Assembly (NCBI GenBank): GCA_964541485.1
Contig: CAZIQL010000095.1
Location: forward strand, 1 to 6,971
Direction of reading: 5' to 3'
Length of the DNA stretch: 6,971 nt
Origin: SIG299 sp964541485
Lineage (GTDB): Bacteria > Bacillota > Clostridia > Lachnospirales > Lachnospiraceae
Position numbers and translations under genes: made by a program. The notes below the pieces were generated by a model. The model saw nothing but the letters and a program-made list of their open reading frames with translations. It was not told where the DNA came from and ran no database searches. Position 1 is the stretch's first letter, and each line of letters begins with the position of its first letter. Of this stretch, positions 1 to 5,263 are shown piece by piece.

Positions 1-760
1 TCTCATCTGCTTTATTCCATACATAGTCTTTGTATATATCAACTATTTCAAATCCACACAATTCGACCAGCCACTTCATTTCCTGGCGATAGGTCTGGCG
101 CATTGTAAGCGGTCTTATTCGCTCAGCAATTACTTTTCCATTTTCATCATACGTATCAAACTTCCAATTCCCGTACATAAGCTGCGAAACCGGGGCAAAA
201 GTAACCGCATTATAGATCTTTTCCCTGTTTCCTTCGCTGTTCACGTACTCTAGCCGAAACTTAAAATCCTCCGGTGAAGATGCCATCTGTGAAGCCTGAT
301 ATGGCGGAAACGGATCAAATGTATTGAGTGTCAGTATTCCGCCCTCTTCCAACTGCTCACGGATATTTTCTAATGCTGCTTTCTGTAACTCCGGTGTCGG
401 CAAATGCATAAAACCACTTCTTGCAATAACTGCCAAAGAATATTTTCTACCAGAACTAAATTTTGTCATATCAGCAGGATATATCGAAAGAGTTAATCCT
501 CTCTCTACAGCTTTCTTCTGTGATACTTTACACATTTCCTCAGATAAATCCGTGCCGTCTACATCAATCCCATGCTCTGCTAAATAAAGCATAACTGCAC
601 CTGTACCACAGGCAATATCAATGACACCTCCATTACCATATTGCTTAGCAAGTTCTAAGTAAAATTCTTGAAACCCTTCATAATGGTCTTCTGTAGCATA
701 CATTACCTCCAAATATCGGTCGTAATTCTCTGCTACATCTTTGTAATCATGTAAATCCAT
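1..760 (-). CDS. Class I SAM-dependent methyltransferase, C-terminus cut by window edge
   Basis: The reading frame opens at an ATG (758-760) and stays open for 253 codons to the left edge, so the stop is outside the window. The protein begins MDLHDYKDVAENYDRY. It carries the SAM-binding motif I DIACGTG at residues 48-54, an acidic end of strand 2 at D71 (GTDLSEEM), and a later LEEGGILTLNTFDPF segment typical of the Methyltransf_11/25 fold. The final visible part, LCGFEIVDIYKDY, resembles the end of the domain in this family, so probably only a few tens of residues are missing. The substrate cannot be told; small-molecule methyltransferases of this type are common. A GGGAGG Shine-Dalgarno eight bases upstream fixes the start. 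The gene lies beyond an intrinsic terminator, has no evident promoter of its own, and is visibly more AT-rich than its upstream neighbour rlmD. Confidence 0.88.
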   Translation of the reverse strand, partial: MDLHDYKDVAENYDRYLEVMYATEDHYEGFQEFYLELAKQYGNGGVIDIACGTGAVMLYLAEHGIDVDGTDLSEEMCKVSQKKAVERGLTLSIYPADMTKFSSGRKYSLAVIARSGFMHLPTPELQKAALENIREQLEEGGILTLNTFDPFPPYQASQMASSPEDFKFRLEYVNSEGNREKIYNAVTFAPVSQLMYGNWKFDTYDENGKVIAERIRPLTMRQTYRQEMKWLVELCGFEIVDIYKDYVWNKADE

Positions 761-768
761 AACTCATT

Positions 769-774
769 CCTCCC
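769..774 (-). promoter_or_regulatory. Ribosome binding site of the methyltransferase gene
   Basis: The minus strand reads GGGAGG, then eight bases, then ATG. This near-perfect Shine-Dalgarno supports position 760 as the start and argues that the gene is well translated once transcribed. Confidence 0.8.
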
Positions 775-830
775 TTCCATAAATTTGTGTAATTCGCACG
801 TGGCGTTTTTTGTAGGACTTTCCCCTAAAG

Positions 831-863
831 AAAAAAGACCACTTACCCGAAAGATAAGTGGTC
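831..863 (-). terminator. Rho-independent terminator, minus strand
   Basis: On the minus strand GACCACTTA (863-855) pairs perfectly with TAAGTGGTC (845-837), giving a nine-base-pair stem followed at once by TTTTTT (836-831). The nine-base loop TCTTTCGGG could extend the stem by U-G, C-G and U-G pairs. On the plus strand the hairpin is followed by A residues, so it should act only on leftward transcripts. It lies 35 bases after the stop of the 35-codon ORF and about 70 bases before the methyltransferase start. It could end the small-gene transcript and also the long operon that finishes with rlmD, or act as an attenuator in front of the methyltransferase gene. Confidence 0.85.
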
Positions 864-898
864 AAAAACAACTATCACTGTATTTTGTCTCTGAAAGC

Positions 899-1006
899 TT
901 ATTTTTCTTCGCAACCACAATATTTACATACACCAGTAAGACCCTGCCAATTATTCTGCATGATCTGATTTAAAGTGTATGTAGTTCCGGTTACGAATAA
1001 ATACAT
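899..1006 (-). CDS. Predicted 35-residue small protein or leader peptide with C-terminal CxxCxC
   Basis: I do not recognise this product. The ORF begins MYLFVTGTTY and ends VCKYCGCEEK. It has three cysteines (C27, C30, C32) in a CxxCxC arrangement near the C-terminus and one Trp at residue 20. It has no clear signal peptide or membrane segment. Three things support expression: a near-consensus promoter ends about 33 bases upstream of the start, an AAAGGAAG ribosome binding site sits seven bases from the ATG, and an intrinsic terminator follows 35 bases after the stop, giving a predicted transcript of about 200 bases. The frame upstream meets a TAG inside the -10 region, so a longer form is unlikely. 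The cysteine cluster could bind metal or be modified. Alternatively the ORF is a leader peptide whose translation controls read-through into the downstream methyltransferase gene. Function is unknown. Confidence 0.68.
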   Translation of the reverse strand: MYLFVTGTTYTLNQIMQNNWQGLTGVCKYCGCEEK

Positions 1007-1013
1007 CTTGGTG

Positions 1014-1021
1014 CTTCCTTT
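1014..1021 (-). promoter_or_regulatory. Ribosome binding site of the 35-codon ORF
   Basis: The minus strand reads AAAGGAAG, then seven bases (CACCAAG), then ATG. This is a good Shine-Dalgarno at near-ideal spacing, and it is the main reason to treat the short ORF as translated. Confidence 0.7.
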
Positions 1022-1022
1022 C

Positions 1023-1036
1023 AAAAAATATTTTTT
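1023..1036. repeat. 14-base perfect palindrome AAAAAATATTTTTT at the predicted transcription start
   Basis: This perfect inverted repeat begins three bases past the -10 hexamer and spans the expected transcription start (around 1032) and early 5' UTR of the small-ORF transcript. It could be an AT-rich operator, an initial-transcribed-region effect, or simple composition. Confidence 0.4.
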
Positions 1037-1038
1037 AT

Positions 1039-1067
1039 ACTATAATCCTTTGATTGCCTTTTGTCAA
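1039..1067 (-). promoter_or_regulatory. Sigma-A-type promoter for the 35-codon ORF
   Basis: The -35 box TTGACA (1067-1062) is a perfect consensus. It is followed by exactly 17 bases and the -10 box TATAGT (1044-1039), which matches five of six consensus positions. The region is AT-rich around and after the -10. The TGA stop codon of rlmD (1066-1064) lies inside the -35 box, so the promoter begins exactly where the upstream gene ends. Predicted transcription starts near 1032, leaving a 5' UTR of about 25 bases before the small ORF. Confidence 0.8.
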
Positions 1068-2533
1068 CTACTTTTCCCACTTAAAAGAACCACCGTCTCC
1101 ACATGCCCCGTATGCGCAAACTGGTCAACCGGACAAACCCTAGTCACCTGATATCCCTTCTCGCCCAGGTACTTCACATCTCTTGCCAGCGTTGCCGGGT
1201 CGCAGGAAACATAAACAATACGCTTTGGCTCCATCGCTACAATCGTATCCAGTAAACTCTCCTCGCAGCCTTTTCGCGGCGGGTCCACACAGATGACATC
1301 CGCACGCATTTTGCCGCCCGATTCCTTGTACTTTTCAGGCATCACGTCCTCTGCGGCACCCACAAAGAATTCCGCATTGGTCATGCCGTTTAACACCGCA
1401 TTTTTCTTTGCATCCTCAATCGCCTGCGGTACGATTTCCACACCGTACACCTGCCCTGCCTTTTGCGCAAGAAAGAGCGAAATCGTTCCGATGCCGCAGT
1501 ACAAATCCCAGACAACTTCGCCACCGGACAGTTCTGCATAGTCCAGCGCCTTATTGTATAATTTCACAGTCTGCTCCGGGTTTACCTGATAGAACGACAG
1601 CGGAGAAATCTGATACTTGATGTCTCCGATATAGTCCGTAATATAAGCCTCCCCATAGACCGGGATAATTTCATTTCCTAAAATCACGTTTGTCTTTGCC
1701 GTATTCACATTCAGGCAGAAGCTTTTCAGAGTATATCCACTATTTGTGACAATATCCTGTCCGTTATCCGCAGACGATGCCTTTTCACCACAGCATTCTG
1801 CCGGGTTCAAGCCAAACTTCTCCACCGCAGCCTTCACACGCTCTGCCAAAACCTCCGCCTTCGGAAACTTCGTTCCGTTGATAATTAGGCAGACCATGAC
1901 TTCCTTCGTGTGAAAGCCGACTCTCGTCAGCACATGACGAAGCAGTCCCATCCCCTTCTCTTCCTCGTAAGAAGCCACGCCAAACTCTGCCATAAACTCT
2001 TTTATCACAGGCAGAATCACCGCATTCACCGGCTCCTGAATCGCACAGTCCGTACAATCAATGATGTTGTGGCTATGACCGGCATAAAAGCCCATCACCG
2101 TCTTTCCATCTTTATCCGTCCCCACCGGGTACTGCGCCTTGTTACGATAATAAAACGGCTCATCCATCCCAACAATCGGCTCCGTCACCGTGTCCAGCAG
2201 TTCCTCCGATAATCCACCGATTCTCATAAGACAATTCTTTACCTTGTCCGCCTTGTGAGCAAGCTGCTTTTCATATGACAAATGCTGCATCTGACACCCA
2301 CCGCATCGGCCTGCCACCGCGCACCTTGGCGCCACACGGTCCGGCGACGGTATCAGCAATTCCTCCACCTTCGCATAACCATAGGTTTTCTTTGCCTTTA
2401 GCACCTTTACCTTTGCCACATCACCAATAATCGCGCCCTTGACAAAAAGGGTATAGCCCTCTACTTTGCCAATACCCTCTCCATCAGTTCCGATATCTTC
2501 TATTGTCACTGTTACAATCTGATTTTTCGTCAT
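1064..2533 (-). CDS. rlmD: 23S rRNA (uracil-5-)-methyltransferase, RlmD/RumA family
   Basis: This enzyme family transfers a methyl group from SAM to C5 of uridine in 23S rRNA (U1939 in E. coli; Firmicute relatives can also modify U747). Numbering is from the ATG at 2533 (489 residues). An N-terminal TRAM domain lies at about 5-60. [4Fe-4S] ligands are C71, C77 and C80 plus probably C160. SAM motif I is DLYCGIGT (344-351), followed by CVDPPRKGC (415-423). The nucleophile is C444 in YVSCDPATLARD and the likely general base is E479 in HTGHVETV; their 35-residue spacing equals C389-E424 in E. coli RumA. A Gly/Ser/Asn-containing insertion at about 245-270 makes it longer than the E. coli enzyme. 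A GTG nine bases further upstream (2542) is in frame but overlaps the Shine-Dalgarno, so the ATG is preferred. It is the last gene of the putative operon. Whether it methylates one or both sites cannot be decided here. Confidence 0.95.
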   Translation of the reverse strand: MTKNQIVTVTIEDIGTDGEGIGKVEGYTLFVKGAIIGDVAKVKVLKAKKTYGYAKVEELLIPSPDRVAPRCAVAGRCGGCQMQHLSYEKQLAHKADKVKNCLMRIGGLSEELLDTVTEPIVGMDEPFYYRNKAQYPVGTDKDGKTVMGFYAGHSHNIIDCTDCAIQEPVNAVILPVIKEFMAEFGVASYEEEKGMGLLRHVLTRVGFHTKEVMVCLIINGTKFPKAEVLAERVKAAVEKFGLNPAECCGEKASSADNGQDIVTNSGYTLKSFCLNVNTAKTNVILGNEIIPVYGEAYITDYIGDIKYQISPLSFYQVNPEQTVKLYNKALDYAELSGGEVVWDLYCGIGTISLFLAQKAGQVYGVEIVPQAIEDAKKNAVLNGMTNAEFFVGAAEDVMPEKYKESGGKMRADVICVDPPRKGCEESLLDTIVAMEPKRIVYVSCDPATLARDVKYLGEKGYQVTRVCPVDQFAHTGHVETVVLLSGKSS

Positions 2534-2538
2534 GTTGT

Positions 2539-2544
2539 TCACCT
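2539..2544 (-). promoter_or_regulatory. Ribosome binding site deciding the rlmD start
   Basis: The minus strand reads AGGTGA, five bases, then ATG at 2533. The alternative GTG start at 2542 lies inside this motif and has only weak purine-rich sequence at proper distance upstream. The protein from the ATG begins MTKNQIVTVTIEDIG, as expected at the start of a TRAM domain. Confidence 0.6.
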
Positions 2545-2597
2545 GTTATTTCCAATCCTCAATTCCATATCGGTTCATAAACGATTTGTGCCAAACT

Positions 2598-3536
2598 TTA
2601 CTCCCCTGTCTTTCGTACATTGGAATCAAACAATCTCTGGAATCCAAGCCAGCCCTTGTCCTCCGTTCCGTTTAAGAGTTCCGTCATGGACTGTAATTTT
2701 GCATCTAAATTGTCTGCCATGCTCAGTGCCAATGCTTCCACAATAGCCGGTTTCTTCGGAGAACCAAACTCCAGTTCCCCGTGGTGCGCTAAAATACAGT
2801 GCAACAACTCGTTGCGCAATTTTTCCGGAAAGCCCGGAATCTCGGCAATCATCTTACCAAGCAATTCCGCACCGATGTAAATGTGTCCAAGCAGCTGTCC
2901 CGCATCCGTATAATCATTTTCCGGGAATGTGGACAATTCCTGCACCTTGCCGACATCATGGAACATTGCCGCTGTCAGCAGCAAATCCCGGTTAACCACC
3001 GGATAATTTTTTGCAATATAATCACATAATCTGGTCACGCTCACCGTATGCTCTAACAGTCCGCCCATAAATCCATGATGCACCGCTTTTGCTGCGGAAT
3101 GATTGCAAAACGCCTTTGCCGTAACCTTATCCTCCAGAAAATACTTCTCTGCCAATTTACGCAAATACTCATTCTTTAAGCTCTTGATATAGCAGGTCAG
3201 TTCCTGATACATCTCTTTCACATCTTTATCCGTGCAAGGCATGTATTCCTTCGGATCATACTCACCCTCATGGCAGCGGTGTGCCCTGCGGATGTTTAAT
3301 TGCATGGCCCCCTGGAAACTGACTACCTGCACATCGACCTTAATGTAATCCATCGCATCAAAGTGCTCAATGCCCGGTCCTAAATCCCAGACCTTTCCGT
3401 CTGCCGTACCGCTCTTATCCTGCAAAATCAGAGAATAATAATTCTTCCCTGCTTTCGTCTGCAACGTCTGCTTACTCTTACACAAATAGATTTCGGAAAA
3501 CATTTCGCCTTCTCTTAAATCCTTTAAATATCTCAT
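2598..3536 (-). CDS. yhaM: YhaM-type 3'-5' exoribonuclease (OB-fold plus HD domain)
   Basis: YhaM proteins are cytoplasmic, metal-dependent 3'-5' exoribonucleases of Firmicutes that act in RNA turnover and can act on DNA ends. The 312-residue length matches the usual size of about 314. An OB-fold nucleic-acid-binding domain occupies about residues 10-90 (LREGEMFSEIYLCKSK, later DGKVWDLGPGIEHFD). The HD hydrolase domain covers about 155-290, with metal ligands H163 (LLEHTVSV), H193-D194 (MFHDVGKVQE), H218 (LLGHIYIGAE), H251-H252 (LAHHGELEFGSP) and D275 (SMADNLDAK). All expected HD residues are present, so it should be active. An AGAGGAGAG Shine-Dalgarno at 3549-3541 supports the ATG. It lies 63 bases after the PDZ gene and about 60 bases before rlmD on the same strand, with no terminator seen between. 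The exact substrate is inferred from family only. Confidence 0.88.
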   Translation of the reverse strand: MRYLKDLREGEMFSEIYLCKSKQTLQTKAGKNYYSLILQDKSGTADGKVWDLGPGIEHFDAMDYIKVDVQVVSFQGAMQLNIRRAHRCHEGEYDPKEYMPCTDKDVKEMYQELTCYIKSLKNEYLRKLAEKYFLEDKVTAKAFCNHSAAKAVHHGFMGGLLEHTVSVTRLCDYIAKNYPVVNRDLLLTAAMFHDVGKVQELSTFPENDYTDAGQLLGHIYIGAELLGKMIAEIPGFPEKLRNELLHCILAHHGELEFGSPKKPAIVEALALSMADNLDAKLQSMTELLNGTEDKGWLGFQRLFDSNVRKTGE

Positions 3537-3540
3537 ACAA

Positions 3541-3549
3541 CTCTCCTCT
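3541..3549 (-). promoter_or_regulatory. Ribosome binding site of the yhaM-like gene
   Basis: The minus strand reads AGAGGAGAG followed by TTGT and ATG. The GAGGAG core is a strong Shine-Dalgarno at usable spacing and supports the start at 3536. Confidence 0.7.
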
Positions 3550-3599
3550 GTCTTACTACTGTTTCTAACTTCCTTACCTTTCGCTTACTGCATCTCGTC

Positions 3600-5240
3600 C
3601 TAATTTCTCACTGCAAGCGGAACTTCTATCGTTATCTCTCTCAAGCCATCCTCCGCTCTTCGCATCAGCTTAATCATTACAATTTCACGGGCACTGCGCT
3701 GTAGCAGCTTTTCATTCAATTCACGGATTCCGGATACCGGTTCATTACCGAACATAACAATAATATCTCCGGCTTTGATACCTGCATTCAATGCCGGAGA
3801 GGAGTTTGCCACCTCGCTTACATAAACGCCGGTTTCCAGTCCGCTGCTTAGCTTCACGCTTCTTGGCAAATCCTGTCCCTTAATTCCAAAATATGCACGT
3901 TCGGAATTATTTAACAGCTTTACAATAACATTCCGGATTTCATCCAGACCAATGACCGAGAAAACCCCGTCCGCTGTATTTTCCTTCTTCGTATGCGTTA
4001 TCATACCCAGAAATTCTCCGTCCAGATTTACCACAAAACCATAACCGCCTTCATAGTCGCTGATATTCGTCGTAAAATAAGAAACCACTCCGTCGGTCAC
4101 CGGAACCGTGCTTCCCATGCTGGTAATCATACCAACCTCCATGGAACCTTCATATCCGTTTGGTGCTCCAAGCGCAATCACGAGTGCTCCAACCTTGATG
4201 TCCTCTTCCGCTGCAAGAATACCGATTTGTACTCTTTTTAGCGTCTCTGTTGAAATGCTGGATAACGGAACTGCTACCACTGCAAGACCATAGTCCTTAT
4301 CTAGGGAATATACTCTTCCGGAAACAACCTCTTCCTCAAAATAAACGTCAATATAGGTTGCACCCGAAATTCTCTCCAAATCCACCAGAATCAATAAATC
4401 CACACCATCATTGGCAAGCACCAAACCGGTGGTTCTTGTTCTGGTTACAAAAACCTCCTGGAACCAGTCAACGCCCTCTTCTACCGCTTCTACCACAACA
4501 AGCGAATTTGCTACCTCTTCCGCAATATCTATAATCCGCTGATGTACCTGCAAATAATTATACAGCAAATCCGGTGTTGGCGTAGGTGTACTTGTAATGG
4601 TCGGCGCTTTTGTCGGCTCTGCTCCCTGCGAAGGTACCGGTGTGCCTGTGCCCTCCGGCACATTCGTCACCCCAGGAGTCATAGTCGCCTGTGGAATTCC
4701 CGTTTCCCCCGGTACATCTGTCACCTTAGGAATTCCGGTTTCTGTCGGTGTTGGTGTCAGTTCTGCTGCTCCGGACACCGTAGGCTCCGGTGTCAATGTA
4801 TCTTCGGGCTTTGTTGTCTCCTGTGGTCCCGTTGTTGCCTCCGGAATTCCGGTTGCTGTGGCTCCCGTTGTCAGCAGAGGAGCTTCTGTCGGTGCCTTAG
4901 TCTCTTCCGGCTCTTCTGTCGGTGCCGGAACTTCTGTCGGTGATGGCTCCGGTGTCGGCTTATTGGTCGAAGAAAGGTCCGGTGTCTTTGTAGCCTCTTC
5001 CGTCGGAGACGGCCGGTTCAGATTCACCTCCTGGCGCTCTCCTTCTTCAATCCCGAGCCACTCCCGCAATACATCCTCGGAAGTCAGCATCACAATCTCT
5101 GCCACCAGCCCGAACACCACTGCCATGCATACTACAAAAACAGCCGTCCAGACACGCTTCATTATTTTATTTTTTCTTTTCGGAACAATCTGCTCCTTGA
5201 TAAATTCATACTCTTGTTTTTCTTTCGGTTCTTCTGTCAT
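3600..5240 (-). CDS. Membrane-anchored HtrA-like protein with degenerate trypsin-like domain and PDZ domain
   Basis: Numbering is from the ATG at 5240 (546 residues). A short basic cytoplasmic N-terminus (KRKNKIMKR) precedes one membrane segment at about 29-52. A Pro/Thr/Glu-rich spacer covers about 73-224, an S1C/HtrA-like trypsin fold about 228-443, and a PDZ domain about 450-540 (SSPALNAGIKAGDIIVMFG). The topology places spacer, protease-like and PDZ domains outside the membrane. Aligning by eye to HtrA landmarks, the catalytic His position (TNNHVV in HtrA) falls on V286, the Asp of DLAV on G318 (DYGLAVV), and the Ser of GNSGG on G399 just before VNLDGE (404-409). The fold seems kept but the triad lost, so it is probably a pseudoprotease that binds rather than cuts. 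Automated pipelines would likely call it a serine protease. It follows the histidine kinase by 23 bases, suggesting a link to envelope sensing. An upstream in-frame GTG (5246) overlaps the Shine-Dalgarno and is not preferred. Confidence 0.85.
   Translation of the reverse strand: MTEEPKEKQEYEFIKEQIVPKRKNKIMKRVWTAVFVVCMAVVFGLVAEIVMLTSEDVLREWLGIEEGERQEVNLNRPSPTEEATKTPDLSSTNKPTPEPSPTEVPAPTEEPEETKAPTEAPLLTTGATATGIPEATTGPQETTKPEDTLTPEPTVSGAAELTPTPTETGIPKVTDVPGETGIPQATMTPGVTNVPEGTGTPVPSQGAEPTKAPTITSTPTPTPDLLYNYLQVHQRIIDIAEEVANSLVVVEAVEEGVDWFQEVFVTRTRTTGLVLANDGVDLLILVDLERISGATYIDVYFEEEVVSGRVYSLDKDYGLAVVAVPLSSISTETLKRVQIGILAAEEDIKVGALVIALGAPNGYEGSMEVGMITSMGSTVPVTDGVVSYFTTNISDYEGGYGFVVNLDGEFLGMITHTKKENTADGVFSVIGLDEIRNVIVKLLNNSERAYFGIKGQDLPRSVKLSSGLETGVYVSEVANSSPALNAGIKAGDIIVMFGNEPVSGIRELNEKLLQRSAREIVMIKLMRRAEDGLREITIEVPLAVRN
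4569..5024 (-). repeat. Low-complexity coding repeat: Pro/Thr/Glu-rich spacer with TGIP-type units
   Basis: About 150 codons of the HtrA-like gene encode Pro, Thr, Glu, Gly and Val almost exclusively. The units TGIPEAT, TGIPKVT and TGIPQAT recur, as do PTE(V/A)P and PTPTPT runs. At DNA level the plus strand repeats GGAATTCCGGTT (4729-4740 and 4843-4854, with a one-base variant at 4693-4704) and CTTCTGTCGGTG (4883-4894, 4913-4924, 4931-4942). Such spacers commonly carry extracellular domains through or away from the cell wall. The repeats are likely to vary in number between strains. Confidence 0.85.
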
Positions 5241-5245
5241 ACGCA

Positions 5246-5251
5246 CCTCTC
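5246..5251 (-). promoter_or_regulatory. Ribosome binding site deciding the HtrA-like gene start
   Basis: The minus strand reads GAGAGG, five bases (TGCGT), then ATG at 5240. The in-frame GTG at 5246-5244 begins inside this motif and so is unlikely to be the initiator. The site lies in the short gap after the kinase stop codon, as expected for an internal operon gene. Confidence 0.6.
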
Positions 5252-5263
5252 AAAATACGCTAC

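Noticed and set aside
795..811. Plus-strand mini-hairpin CGC-ACGTG-GCG followed by T residues
   Set aside because: The stem is only three base pairs, too weak for a terminator, and no plus-strand gene precedes it.
775..830. Separate promoter for the methyltransferase gene
   Set aside because: I looked on the minus strand between the terminator and the RBS and found no TATAAT-like -10 box with a -35 at proper spacing. A non-consensus promoter cannot be excluded.
785..973. Plus-strand 62-codon ORF
   Set aside because: It runs antisense through the terminator hairpin and the 35-codon ORF and has no promoter or convincing RBS on that strand.
1785..2057. Minus-strand 90-codon ORF inside rlmD
   Set aside because: It is out of frame within the well-supported rlmD coding region and shows no domain.
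2546..2578. Ten-codon minus-strand ORF just upstream of rlmD
   Set aside because: It has no Shine-Dalgarno and is too short to distinguish from chance, although it ends close to the rlmD start.
4683..4942. CRISPR-like or tandem-repeat array
   Set aside because: The repeated words are short, unevenly spaced and in coding frame; they encode the recurring spacer peptides of the PDZ protein.
4542..4943. Plus-strand ORF with very Cys/Arg-rich translation
   Set aside because: Another shadow of the same repeat region in a different frame; the cysteine and arginine content is a composition artefact.
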